Under the pieces are notes generated by a model that was not told the origin of the DNA, made no database searches, and saw only the letters and a list, made by a program, of their open reading frames with translations. From Cetobacterium sp. ZOR0034 (GTDB taxonomy: Bacteria; Fusobacteriota; Fusobacteriia; Fusobacteriales; Fusobacteriaceae), in the NCBI RefSeq assembly GCF_000799075.1, contig NZ_JTLI01000005.1, forward strand, positions 1 to 35,733: DNA of 35,733 bases, given 5' to 3'. The position numbers were made by a program, and so were the translations under genes. This document shows, one piece after another, positions 8,682 to 16,488 of this stretch. How positions within the stretch are numbered: position 1 is the first letter of the stretch; each line of letters opens with the position of its first letter.

Positions 8682-9967
8682 TGAAAAATAATATTTTGAA
8701 AGGTGCTATACTAGGAAGTTTATTGCTAGTAGGATGTGGGAAAGAGGAGAAGGTTACGACTGCAAATAAGCCGTTAGAGATAGAGTATTGGCACGTAGCT
8801 TCAGAAAGTTTTGGTGGAGGAACAATAAAGGAGTTAGTTAAAAACTTCAATGAGCAGAATCCAGATATAAAAGTTATTGAAAAATTTAATCCAGATATGT
8901 ATAAAGGTTTAACACAAAATTTACAAGTAGCCGTAGCTGCGAAGAGAAAGCCAGCAATAGTTCAGATGGGATACTCGTACTTAAATTATGCTCATGATAA
9001 TTTTGACTTTGTAACAGCACAAGAGGTTGTAGATAAGTATTTCCCAGAAGATAAAGATTACTTCAATACAGAGTTTTTACCAAATATTTTAGAATTAGGG
9101 CAAGTAAATGGGAAGCAAGTAGGGATTCCTTACTCAATAAGTAATCCGATTATGTATATCAACTCTGATTTGATGACAGCTGCAGGAATTGATATGAACA
9201 ATACTCCAAAAGATTGGGAAACAGTTAGAAAATATTCAGAGACAATAAAAGAAAAAACAGGAAATATGGGATTATTCGTTCAAGAGTTTGCAGATAACTG
9301 GGCACAACAGGCTTTAATGGAAGGAAATGGAGGACAGATTTTAGAGGAGAGAGATGGAAAGACAATTCCAACATTTGCTTCAAAAGAATCGGCAGCAGCA
9401 TATCAATACTTAGCAGATATGGTAAAAGATGATATAGCTTTACATGCAACAAATGATGAAGGATTCCAAACATTTTTAAATGGAAAGTTAGGAATGGTTA
9501 TCACAACGATTGGAAAAAGAGATAACTTCGAATCAAGTGCAAACTTTAAAATAGTTGGAGAGAAATTCCCACTGTTTGAAGGAAACTCTAGAAAATTACC
9601 AGCTGGTGGAAATATGTTAATGATAATGACTGAAAATTCAGATGAGCAAAAAGCATCTTGGAAATTTATGAAGTACTTATTAAGTGAAGAAGCTTCAGAA
9701 AAGTGGACTAAAGGAACTGGGTATTTACCATCTGCAATTCAAGATGAGAATAGTGAAATCGCAAAGTTTTTAAATGAGAATCAGCTTATGAAAGTTGCAA
9801 GTGAACAGTTAAAAGATATGGGGAAATGGGCAAGTTTCTCTGGAGCAAATGCTCTTCAAGCTGAGCAGTTATTGATAGATGTAAGAGATGTAATTTTAAG
9901 TGGACAGAAAAAAGCTGAAGAAGCTTTAAAAGAAACTCAAGAAAAAATAATGAATTTAGTAAAGTAG
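8681..9967 (+). CDS. ABC transporter substrate-binding lipoprotein (UgpB-like)
   Basis: A 428-residue family 1 solute-binding lipoprotein with a short signal ending LLLVGC (lipobox Cys). The mature start LEIEYWHVAS, the motif PAGGNMLMIM and the later KWTKGTGYLPSAIQD resemble UgpB-like binding proteins. In E. coli UgpB an arginine near the C-terminus contacts the glycerol-3-phosphate phosphate. I do not see an obvious equivalent in LQAEQLLIDVRDVIL, so the ligand may not be a glycerophosphate. The gene overlaps the ATPase stop by one base and is followed nine bases later by the TIM-barrel gene, with GGAGAG as that gene's ribosome site. Substrate unknown. Confidence 0.88.
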   Translation: MKNNILKGAILGSLLLVGCGKEEKVTTANKPLEIEYWHVASESFGGGTIKELVKNFNEQNPDIKVIEKFNPDMYKGLTQNLQVAVAAKRKPAIVQMGYSYLNYAHDNFDFVTAQEVVDKYFPEDKDYFNTEFLPNILELGQVNGKQVGIPYSISNPIMYINSDLMTAAGIDMNNTPKDWETVRKYSETIKEKTGNMGLFVQEFADNWAQQALMEGNGGQILEERDGKTIPTFASKESAAAYQYLADMVKDDIALHATNDEGFQTFLNGKLGMVITTIGKRDNFESSANFKIVGEKFPLFEGNSRKLPAGGNMLMIMTENSDEQKASWKFMKYLLSEEASEKWTKGTGYLPSAIQDENSEIAKFLNENQLMKVASEQLKDMGKWASFSGANALQAEQLLIDVRDVILSGQKKAEEALKETQEKIMNLVK

Positions 9968-9976
9968 GAGAGCAGA

Positions 9977-10741
9977 ATGAAAGAAAATATATTTGTAAGT
10001 GATCTTATATTTTATAACGATACAAAAGAGGAAACATTAGATTTTATAGAGAGAAATAGATTGCTAAATATGGAGTTTTTTTTAGAGCCAAGAGATTTTA
10101 ATCATACAGAGAAGTTAAATTTTATTTTAAAGAACGCTAAATTTAACGCTTTATCTTTTCATGGACCATATAGATATTTTAATATAGATTGTAGTGATAT
10201 TTTATGGGAAGAGTTAAAGCTAAATTTTGTAGAAGCTTTAATATGTTGTAAGAAAAATAATGGTGAATTTATTGTTCTTCATACAAATGAAGCTAAAAGA
10301 AAAGAGAGCTCTAAAAAAGATATAGAGAGAAAATTAGATGAATTACTTCTACTATCAAAAGAGATTGGAGTTCAAATTTTAGTTGAAAATGTTGGAGTGG
10401 GTAAGAATATGATTTATTCACAAAAAGATTTTGAAAAATTAGTTAAAGAAAAGCAGCTGAAAGTTTTGATAGATATTGGACATCTTCTAGCTAATAAGTG
10501 GAATTTGGAAAATCTATTAAAAAGTATAAAAGAGAATGTAGTTGCTTATCACATTCATAGTAATGATGGAGAAAAAGATCTACATGAATCGATATTCAAT
10601 TCAAAGTTTGACGGAGAGAAGATTTTAAAAATTATAAAATCTGAAACACCGGATGCAAAATTAGTTTTAGAGTATTCACCAATTACAGATAAAAATATAT
10701 TATTAGAAGATTTAAAGAGAATAGAGGAGATTATAGCTTAA
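9977..10741 (+). CDS. Sugar phosphate isomerase/epimerase-like TIM-barrel protein
   Basis: A 254-residue protein of the xylose isomerase-like / AP endonuclease 2 TIM-barrel superfamily. Strand-end residues that bind divalent metal in this family are visible in order: a Glu in LVENVG, Asp and His in LIDIGHLL, His in AYHIHSNDGE, and a C-terminal Glu in LVLEYS. No signal peptide is present, so it is cytoplasmic. Its substrate is unknown. Its place between an ABC importer and a HAD phosphatase, with a one-base overlap to the latter, suggests it isomerises or epimerises a compound brought in by this transporter. DNA-repair endonuclease activity is less likely, given the context and the lack of the full Nfo motif set. 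Confidence 0.75.
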   Translation: MKENIFVSDLIFYNDTKEETLDFIERNRLLNMEFFLEPRDFNHTEKLNFILKNAKFNALSFHGPYRYFNIDCSDILWEELKLNFVEALICCKKNNGEFIVLHTNEAKRKESSKKDIERKLDELLLLSKEIGVQILVENVGVGKNMIYSQKDFEKLVKEKQLKVLIDIGHLLANKWNLENLLKSIKENVVAYHIHSNDGEKDLHESIFNSKFDGEKILKIIKSETPDAKLVLEYSPITDKNILLEDLKRIEEIIA

Positions 10742-11517
10742 TGAAACAGTATAAAGGATATCTTTTTGATATAGATGGAACAATATTACTTGGAAATACA
10801 CTTATTCCAGGAGCTAAAGAAAAAATAGATGAACTAAAAACAGCTGGAAAAAAAGTGGCATTTTTTACAAATAATTCGTCTAAGAATCCAGAGAGATATG
10901 TAGAGAAATTCAGATCAGTAGGGATGGATGTTGTTTTAGAGGATGTTATTACTGCTGGCGGAGTTCTTTTAAATCATATAAAGAAAAATTATATAGATAA
11001 AAAAATTTTTATAATAGGAACTGAGGAGTATAAAGATTTATATCGTGAAATCGGAATTGAAGTTGTAGAAAAAATTTCTGACTTTAAAAATCCAAATGTA
11101 GATATAGTTATTGTTGCTTTAGATCCAGAGTTAAATTTTGAGAAGTTAGAAATAGCGTGTAGATTATTAAAAAATGATGTGAAATATTTTGCAGCAAACG
11201 AAGATTTAGTATATCCCGTAGAGGATAAAGTATATCTACCTGATTGTAAAGCTATTTGTGATATGTTAGAGCTTTGTACGGGCAAAACACCGATTTATTT
11301 TGGAAAGCCAAATTCAATTATGTTGAGTTATGCTCTTGAAAGAATTGATTTAGATAAAGAGGAGATTGCTATAGTTGGAGATAGACTTTATACAGATATA
11401 GCTTGTGGAACTTTAAATGGTTGCGATACGATTCTTGTATTAACAGGAGAGGCAACAGGGCAGGAAAAAACCGATTTTAAACCAACCTATATATTAGAGA
11501 GCATAAAAGATATATAA
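10741..11517 (+). CDS. HAD-IIA family sugar phosphatase (NagD/AraL-like)
   Basis: A 258-residue haloacid dehalogenase-type phosphatase with a C2 cap. Motif I is DIDGTI (nucleophile Asp10, acid/base Asp12), motif II FFTNNSSKNP, motif III Lys in YFGKPNSIML, and motif IV IVGDRLYTDI, all intact. The family includes NagD, AraL and 4-nitrophenylphosphatase-like enzymes that hydrolyse sugar phosphates. The ATG overlaps the stop of the TIM-barrel gene by one base, and the gene ends just before a strong bidirectional terminator, so it closes the operon. Bacillus arabinose operons also carry a NagD-type phosphatase (AraL), which makes a link to pentose metabolism possible but unproven. Confidence 0.9.
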   Translation: MKQYKGYLFDIDGTILLGNTLIPGAKEKIDELKTAGKKVAFFTNNSSKNPERYVEKFRSVGMDVVLEDVITAGGVLLNHIKKNYIDKKIFIIGTEEYKDLYREIGIEVVEKISDFKNPNVDIVIVALDPELNFEKLEIACRLLKNDVKYFAANEDLVYPVEDKVYLPDCKAICDMLELCTGKTPIYFGKPNSIMLSYALERIDLDKEEIAIVGDRLYTDIACGTLNGCDTILVLTGEATGQEKTDFKPTYILESIKDI

Positions 11518-11520
11518 ATC

Positions 11521-11560
11521 AAAAATGGCGTGGAATAAAAACTTCCACGCCATTTATATA
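11521..11560. terminator. Bidirectional intrinsic terminator between convergent genes
   Basis: A perfect 13-bp inverted repeat, AAATGGCGTGGAA (11523-11535) and TTCCACGCCATTT (11543-11555), has a 7-base loop. It sits between the plus-strand HAD phosphatase and the minus-strand flavodoxin. Short T tracts lie on either side, so it can serve both directions. Confidence 0.9.
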
Positions 11561-11606
11561 TTCGCCATAAAAATTAATCAAATAATTAAATACAATTTAC
11601 TAATTA

Positions 11607-12086
11607 CTAAGATTTAAGAAATTCAATCCATGATTTGATTCTATCTTCTGTTAAAGAGCTTTGATTTGCTTCATCTATAACTAAACCAATAAATTTATCA
11701 TTTTCAATAGCTGTCGATTCGTCAAAAGAATATCCATCAGTTGAAGTGAATCCTATAATTGTTGCTTCGGCTGTAGATGCAGCTTCATAAAGATCTCTCA
11801 TTCCATTAACAAAGCTCGAAGAGAAAGCTTCTTGGTCTCCCACACCAATAATTGCCACTTTCTTTCCAGAGAGATTATAAGATTTTAAATTTTGTAGAGG
11901 TCCAATCCAATCATCCTGTATATCTCCAAATCCCCAAGTTGATGCAGCTAAAATAGCTAAATCGTATCCAGAAATTTTTTCAATATCTCCTGCATGAAAA
12001 ATATCTCCACCTAATAAGGTTGCAACTTTTTGTGCAATAGATTCAGTAACTCCAGTAGTACTTCCATAAAAAACTCCAATTTTCAT
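11607..12086 (-). CDS. Flavodoxin (long-chain type)
   Basis: A 159-residue FMN-binding electron carrier. The phosphate loop GSTTGVTESIA follows the first strand MKIGVFY. The aromatic FMN-flanking region STWGFGDIQDDW and the long-chain insertion TDGYSFDESTAI with KFIGLVID are present. The open frame extends to 12146, but the start is placed at 12086: AGGAGG lies eight bases upstream, and the -35/-10 promoter occupies 12146-12118, so the longer form would not be transcribed. Flavodoxins feed low-potential electrons to radical-SAM activases, pyruvate oxidoreductases and, relevant here, the reactivation of B12-dependent MetH. That link is inferred only. It is monocistronic. Confidence 0.95.
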   Translation of the reverse strand: MKIGVFYGSTTGVTESIAQKVATLLGGDIFHAGDIEKISGYDLAILAASTWGFGDIQDDWIGPLQNLKSYNLSGKKVAIIGVGDQEAFSSSFVNGMRDLYEAASTAEATIIGFTSTDGYSFDESTAIENDKFIGLVIDEANQSSLTEDRIKSWIEFLKS

Positions 12087-12117
12087 GATAAAAGCCTCCT
12101 TCAATCTTGTTAGTTTG

Positions 12118-12146
12118 ATTATATAATAAAATATTTTGAAAATCAA
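12118..12146 (-). promoter_or_regulatory. Flavodoxin promoter
   Basis: On the minus strand, -35 TTGATT (12146-12141) and -10 TATAAT (12123-12118) are separated by exactly 17 bases, about 32 bases ahead of the flavodoxin start. This near-consensus sigma-70 promoter also fixes the gene's start. Confidence 0.85.
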
Positions 12147-12154
12147 GATATTTT

Positions 12155-12187
12155 TAAATAAAATTACAAGAGGTGGAAAACCTCTTG
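12155..12187 (-). terminator. Terminator of the birA-symporter operon
   Basis: An 8-bp stem, CAAGAGGT (12167-12174) with ACCTCTTG (12180-12187), is followed on the minus strand by a T-rich tract (TAATTTTATTT). It lies just after the symporter stop and just upstream of the flavodoxin promoter. Confidence 0.7.
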
Positions 12188-12208
12188 CAATTTAGAAAGT
12201 TATTAAAT

Positions 12209-13519
12209 TTATTTTTTTCTTCCAAGCATTAAAGTTACTGAATTTATAAAGAATGCAAAGATTAAAATATAGTTTGCGTTGCTACCACCATAAATTTTTC
12301 CGAGTAAAGCTATTCCACCACCTAAAATAATAGCTCCAATAACAAATTCTTTTTTAAATCTAAAACCTAAAATTCCAGCAAAAGCAGGAATAATAAGAGC
12401 TCCAGAATAAACAGAAAGAGCTAATAAAAGAGAACTCAATATAAACTTTAATTTTAAAGCAACTAATATACTAAAAACTCCAAAAATAGCGATTGAAACT
12501 CTAGTTAATTTAATAGATTTTTTATTTTCTAAATTTTTTGTAAAAATCTCTGTAAATATAGATGCTGAAGTAAGCAAGCAAGTGTCCGCTGTTGAAATAA
12601 TTGCAGATAACAGTCCAAAATAAAGTAATAAACTGATACCTTTTGGTAAAGTATGAGCAGCGACATGCAATAGTGGAGATTGTCCACCACTTAAATTTGG
12701 GTACGCACCAGCAGCATATATTCCAATTTTTGTTAAAATAAATGCCAGTGGTATTAAAACACTAATACTAATAATAATAGATTTTTTAGCTACCTCAGTA
12801 TTTTTAGCACAAAAAATTCTTGAATATATATCCGGACCAACTAAGAAAGTTGATGAATATGTAAGAATTAAAACTAAAAGATCAAAATTATTAAATTTTT
12901 CATTTATGATATTAAGTGGAACATATTCTGAATTAAAATCAGGTAAAAATAAAAAACATAAGACTATTCCAAGTAAAATAAAAATAAGTTGAATACAATC
13001 AGTTTTTATTATAGAAAGTTGCCCACCTAAAATAGTGTAGATTATAAATATCGTTCCACTCAAAAGAACGCTTTCAAAATAAGAGAAGTTACTAATGATT
13101 CCCATAATTTGAGCGGCTCCCATGATTTGAGCAGCAACAATTCCAATCCAAGCGATAGAAATAATAAAAGAACTTAGAATTCTAACTTCATCTCCGTGGA
13201 AGCTACCCAATAATTCAGGTAGATTATACCCCTTAAATTTTTCAAATTTTTTAACGAGAGGTAAAAGCATTGATAAACCAAAGGATGCACATAATAAAAG
13301 CCATATACCTGCCCATCCAATATGATATGTTGAAGCAACATTTCCTAAAATTGCTGAGCTTCCAAGAACTGTTGCAAGCAGACTTCCAGTTACTTGAAAA
13401 ACATTTGCTTCTCGATTTGCTATAAAAAAGTGAGAACTACTTTTTATTTTTTTGAAAGAGTTATACCCAATAGCTAAAATTCCGATAAAGTAAAGATTAA
13501 GAAAAACATTCTCTACCAT
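12209..13519 (-). CDS. Sodium:solute symporter family (SSS) transporter, substrate unknown
   Basis: A 436-residue inner-membrane protein with about 12-13 hydrophobic segments. The early pattern NREANVFQVTGSLLATVLGSSAILGN matches the TM1-TM2 region of the SSS/SLC5 fold, and the middle VGPDIYSRIFCAKN with SAIISTADTCLLTSAS matches the conserved TM8 sodium-site region. SSS members carry pantothenate, proline, sialic acid, sugars and vitamins. The start ATG overlaps the end of birA by seven bases, so the two are translationally coupled. That pairing suggests biotin or a related cofactor as substrate (inference; family sequence alone does not specify it). Confidence 0.88.
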   Translation of the reverse strand: MVENVFLNLYFIGILAIGYNSFKKIKSSSHFFIANREANVFQVTGSLLATVLGSSAILGNVASTYHIGWAGIWLLLCASFGLSMLLPLVKKFEKFKGYNLPELLGSFHGDEVRILSSFIISIAWIGIVAAQIMGAAQIMGIISNFSYFESVLLSGTIFIIYTILGGQLSIIKTDCIQLIFILLGIVLCFLFLPDFNSEYVPLNIINEKFNNFDLLVLILTYSSTFLVGPDIYSRIFCAKNTEVAKKSIIISISVLIPLAFILTKIGIYAAGAYPNLSGGQSPLLHVAAHTLPKGISLLLYFGLLSAIISTADTCLLTSASIFTEIFTKNLENKKSIKLTRVSIAIFGVFSILVALKLKFILSSLLLALSVYSGALIIPAFAGILGFRFKKEFVIGAIILGGGIALLGKIYGGSNANYILIFAFFINSVTLMLGRKK

Positions 13520-14475
13520 TTAATACTAACCTCCCCTGCATAGAGTGTTTTTTTCGATCCAGAAATTGTGTCAACTATGAGGTAACCGTTATCATCTATA
13601 TCAATAACTTTTCCAGAATTTTCAATCTCTTTTTCAAAAAATACTATATCTCTTCCAATTAAGAAAGATTTTTCTCTATATTTTTTTATTATATTTTCGT
13701 TATTTAAATCGTTTGTAATATCCATAATTTCATTTAAAATTTGTGCGATTAACTCATTTCTGTTTACAAAATACTCCTCTTCAGAGAATATTGATCCAGC
13801 TATTGTAGATAACTCTTCCGGGAAAGTAGTCGTATTAAAGTTTATTCCAATTCCTATAATAATATTTTCGATAGATCCACTTTCAAAGTCAGTAGTAGCT
13901 TCTGTTAAAATACCAGCTATCTTTTTATCTTCAATATATATATCATTAACCCATTTGATAAGAGTATTTTTTTGACAAAGTTCATCAATACTTTTTGTTA
14001 TAGCGACAGCTGTAGCTATAGTTATTTTTAATGGATTTTCTAAAGCTAAAAGCTCGGGCTTTAAAAGAATACTCATATATATTCCCGTATCTTTTGGCGA
14101 AAAGAAATATCTACCTTTACGTCCTCTTCCATTTGTTTGCTCATTAGCAATAATTGTAGTTCCATGAGCTGGATTTTCAATTAAAAATCGTTTTCCATCT
14201 GTATTTGTAGAATCGATGCTGTTTTTTATTATAATCTCATTATCATATTTAAGGTTTTTTTTAATTTCAATAGCCGAAAGAGTATTACTTTTAGTAGGAA
14301 TACAGTGCCCTTTTTTATTGACAGAAAGAATTGTATATCCATTATTTTTTAATTCTTTAATAGCCTTAGAAACAGCAGCTCTAGATATGTGAAGTTTCTT
14401 TCCGATGGCTTCTCCAGAGAGATATTGACCTTTATTCTCCTCTAAAATAGAGATGATAAGTTCTTTAGTTGACAT
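13513..14475 (-). CDS. birA: Bifunctional biotin--[acetyl-CoA-carboxylase] ligase / biotin operon repressor
   Basis: A 320-residue group II biotin protein ligase. The N-terminal winged helix-turn-helix (about residues 5-60) shows LSGEAIGKKLHISRAAVSKA and KGHCI, so it should bind DNA as well as biotinylate. The catalytic domain has NEQTNGRGRKGRYFFSP (biotinyl-AMP loop), IKWVNDIY with the biotin-contact lysine region, and KKIAGILTE. A small C-terminal SH3-like domain ends at GEVSIKW. It activates biotin to biotinyl-AMP and transfers it to a carboxylase lysine. ATG 14475 is preceded by GAGGAG. The gene heads a two-gene operon with an SSS transporter, and its own promoter lies within an inverted repeat that could be an autoregulatory operator. 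Confidence 0.95.
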   Translation of the reverse strand: MSTKELIISILEENKGQYLSGEAIGKKLHISRAAVSKAIKELKNNGYTILSVNKKGHCIPTKSNTLSAIEIKKNLKYDNEIIIKNSIDSTNTDGKRFLIENPAHGTTIIANEQTNGRGRKGRYFFSPKDTGIYMSILLKPELLALENPLKITIATAVAITKSIDELCQKNTLIKWVNDIYIEDKKIAGILTEATTDFESGSIENIIIGIGINFNTTTFPEELSTIAGSIFSEEEYFVNRNELIAQILNEIMDITNDLNNENIIKKYREKSFLIGRDIVFFEKEIENSGKVIDIDDNGYLIVDTISGSKKTLYAGEVSIKW

Positions 14476-14501
14476 ATTTTCTCCTCTATATTTTTTCTTA
14501 T

Positions 14502-14530
14502 ATTTTATAATTAAAATAAAAAAATGTCAA
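14502..14530 (-). promoter_or_regulatory. birA promoter
   Basis: On the minus strand, consensus -35 TTGACA (14530-14525) and -10 TAAAAT (14507-14502) are spaced 17 bases, ending about 27 bases ahead of the birA ATG. The -35 lies inside one arm of the inverted repeat at 14520-14560. Confidence 0.7.
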
Positions 14531-14560
14531 CTTTATCAAAAATTAAAAGTTGACATTTTT
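14520..14560 (-). terminator. Inverted repeat: terminator of the ACT gene and candidate BirA operator
   Basis: Two perfect 15-base arms, AAAAATGTCAACTTT (14520-14534) and AAAGTTGACATTTTT (14546-14560), have an 11-base loop. Read on the minus strand, the hairpin follows the ACT-gene stop (14566) and ends in a seven-T run, so it works as an intrinsic terminator. The GTCAAC and GTTGAC half-sites are 17 bases apart, which matches the spacing of known BirA operators (GTTAAC-type half-sites), and one arm contains the birA -35 box. Confidence 0.7.
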
Positions 14561-14565
14561 AAAGT

Positions 14566-15003
14566 TTATTCAAATGCTAAAAGTCTAGACATTTTGACAC
14601 AACTTATTTTTTTTAGTTCGTGGACAATGTCTTCTGGAGGAAGAGTTGCAGAAGCAATTTCAAAAGATATAACAACAGATGCAACATTATTTATGGGAAT
14701 ATTTTGATTTATTGTAATAATATTACAATTGACAGATGATAAAAAATTTAAAACTTCTGAAAGTGCTCCTTTTTTATGAGAAAGCATAAGAGAGATTAAA
14801 GCTTTCTTACCGAGAGAATTATCAGAGGGAAGAAAGACAAAATCTTTATATTTATAATAAGTGCTACGGCTTATACCTACTATTTTAACAGCTTCACTAA
14901 CATTTTGAGATTTCCCTTCTTCTAGAAGAGTTCTTACAGCAATTACTTTTTCTAAATAATCTGGAAGAATTGATTTATCTACGACTAAGAATTTTCCATT
15001 CAT
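14566..15003 (-). CDS. ACT domain-containing protein (UPF0735/PheB-like)
   Basis: A 145-residue cytoplasmic protein. Residues about 35-60 ([20 protein letters not shown]) look like a helix-turn-helix. The C-terminal half, from about residue 66 ([20 protein letters not shown]) to the end, is an ACT domain, the fold that binds amino acids allosterically. The arrangement matches the UPF0735/PheB family, whose molecular role is not firmly established. The gene is divergent from the serine/threonine symporter sstT; the two promoters lie back to back within 70 bases. A role as an amino-acid-responsive regulator of sstT is plausible but inferred. ATG 15003 is preceded by GGAGG. Confidence 0.85.
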   Translation of the reverse strand: MNGKFLVVDKSILPDYLEKVIAVRTLLEEGKSQNVSEAVKIVGISRSTYYKYKDFVFLPSDNSLGKKALISLMLSHKKGALSEVLNFLSSVNCNIITINQNIPINNVASVVISFEIASATLPPEDIVHELKKISCVKMSRLLAFE

Positions 15004-15034
15004 AAAAACCTCCGGATTTATATACGTTTTTTAT

Positions 15035-15063
15035 AGTATAACTCTAAAAAAAAAATATGTCTA
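15035..15063 (-). promoter_or_regulatory. Promoter of the ACT-domain gene
   Basis: On the minus strand, -35 TAGACA (15063-15058) and -10 TATACT (15040-15035) are spaced 17 bases. The transcript would start about 25 bases ahead of the ACT-gene ATG. Confidence 0.7.
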
Positions 15064-15075
15064 TATAAAAAAAAC

Positions 15076-15104
15076 TTGTATTCTAAAAAAATATATGTTA
15101 TATT
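15076..15104 (+). promoter_or_regulatory. sstT promoter
   Basis: -35 TTGTAT (15076-15081) and -10 TATATT (15099-15104) are spaced 17 bases. The -35 is only 12 bases from that of the divergent ACT gene, so a regulator bound between them could control both. Confidence 0.7.
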
Positions 15105-15157
15105 GTCTCTTAATTAGAAACAGTTGTTTTTACAATGGAGACAGGAGGAGATTGAAG

Positions 15158-16402
15158 ATGGATAAGATTTTTAAAAATTGGTGTAGTATTGGATTAGTAA
15201 AAAGAGTTTTGGTAGGATTGGTTATAGGAGTTGTCTTTGCGTATATAATGCCTGATGCTATGGGATGGATAACTATATTTGGAGATCTTTTTGTAGGGGC
15301 TTTAAAGGCGGTTGCTCCAATTTTAGTATTCTTTTTAGTGTTATCAGCAATAGTTCAACACAAAAAAGGTCAGAAAACAAATATAAAGTCAATAGTAGTC
15401 TTATATTTATTAGGAACTTTTTTAGCTAGTTTAGTAGCAGTTATAGGAAGTTTTGTATTTCCAGTAAATTTATCTTTAGTGTCAAATGCTAGTATGAGCT
15501 CAGCACCTCAAAATATAGTTGGAGTATTAAAAACATTGCTATTAAATTTGATAGATAATCCAGTAAAAGCCATTTTAAATGGAAACTATATAGGTATATT
15601 GTTCTGGAGTTCTTTATTAGGAATATTTTTAAAAGAAGCTAATGAATCTACAAAAAATGTTGTAACAGATGCCTCAAACGCACTTTTAAAAGTTGTTAAA
15701 GTAATAATTGAATTTACTCCTTTTGGTGTTATGGGATTAGTTTTTTCTTCAGTTATTGAAAGTGGAAGTAGTGGATTACTTTCTTATGGTAAAATTTTAG
15801 TATTACTTTTAGGATGTATGGCAGTTGTAGCATTTGTTGTTAATCCATTGATTGCCTTTTTAATGATGGGGAAAAATCCATATCCACTAGTTTTTACTTG
15901 TTTGAGAGAGAGTGGATTAACAGCTTTCTTTACAAGAAGTTCAGCAGCTAACATACCTGTAAATATGAATCTATGTGAGAAAATGGGGTTAGAAAAAGAT
16001 ATGTATTCTGTTTCGATTCCTTTAGGTGCGACAATAAACATGGCAGGAGCTGCGGTTACAATATCTGTTTTTGCATTGAGTGCAGCACATACGCTAGGTG
16101 TTGAAGTAGACTTTCTTTCAGCAGTTATTTTAAGTTTGGTAGCAGCAATAAGTGCTTGTGGTGCTTCTGGAGTTGCCGGAGGATCACTTCTATTAATTCC
16201 ACTGGCATGTAGTTTGTTTGGAATTTCAAATGATATAGCTATGCAAGTTGTAGGAGTAGGATTTGTAATTGGAGTGATTCAAGATTCTTGTGAAACAGCT
16301 TTAAACTCTTCAACTGATGTTTTATTTACAAGTATTGCCGAATACTCTCAGTGGAAAAAAGAGGGAAAAGTAGATAAAGAGTTACTATTAAATAAAATAT
16401 AG
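15158..16402 (+). CDS. sstT: Serine/threonine:Na+ symporter
   Basis: A 414-residue inner-membrane transporter of the DAACS (glutamate transporter-like) family, the same length as E. coli SstT. The start ATG 15158 has AGGAGG nine bases upstream; the longer reading from TTG 15095 would begin inside the promoter. Signatures include [20 protein letters not shown] (HP1 region), the sodium-site helix [20 protein letters not shown] and the HP2 region [21 protein letters not shown] late [20 protein letters not shown] also matches SstT. It imports serine and threonine with sodium. It is monocistronic, ends at a strong terminator, and is divergent from the ACT-domain gene. Confidence 0.95.
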   Translation: MDKIFKNWCSIGLVKRVLVGLVIGVVFAYIMPDAMGWITIFGDLFVGALKAVAPILVFFLVLSAIVQHKKGQKTNIKSIVVLYLLGTFLASLVAVIGSFVFPVNLSLVSNASMSSAPQNIVGVLKTLLLNLIDNPVKAILNGNYIGILFWSSLLGIFLKEANESTKNVVTDASNALLKVVKVIIEFTPFGVMGLVFSSVIESGSSGLLSYGKILVLLLGCMAVVAFVVNPLIAFLMMGKNPYPLVFTCLRESGLTAFFTRSSAANIPVNMNLCEKMGLEKDMYSVSIPLGATINMAGAAVTISVFALSAAHTLGVEVDFLSAVILSLVAAISACGASGVAGGSLLLIPLACSLFGISNDIAMQVVGVGFVIGVIQDSCETALNSSTDVLFTSIAEYSQWKKEGKVDKELLLNKI

Positions 16403-16412
16403 AAAATTAAAA

Positions 16413-16445
16413 AAACTTAGAAAATAGAAATTCTAAGTTTTTTTT
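16413..16445 (+). terminator. sstT terminator
   Basis: Stem AAACTTAGAA (16413-16422) and TTCTAAGTTT (16431-16440) is perfect over 10 bp, with a run of eight T at its 3' end. It lies 10 bases after the sstT stop. Confidence 0.85.
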
Positions 16446-16446
16446 A

Positions 16447-16455
16447 TGCTATAAT
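16447..16455 (+). promoter_or_regulatory. dacB promoter, extended -10
   Basis: TGCTATAAT is a consensus extended -10 placed 33 bases ahead of the dacB ATG. The -35 position falls in the preceding terminator and is poor (GAAATT), so activity would depend on the extended TG. Confidence 0.55.
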
Positions 16456-16488
16456 AGATATTATATTTACGACACAGAGGGGTGAATT

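Noticed and set aside
15104-15143. TGTCTC/GAGACA hairpin in the sstT leader that could hide the ribosome site
   Set aside because: The left arm lies at the end of the -10 box and upstream of the expected transcription start, so it would not be in the RNA.
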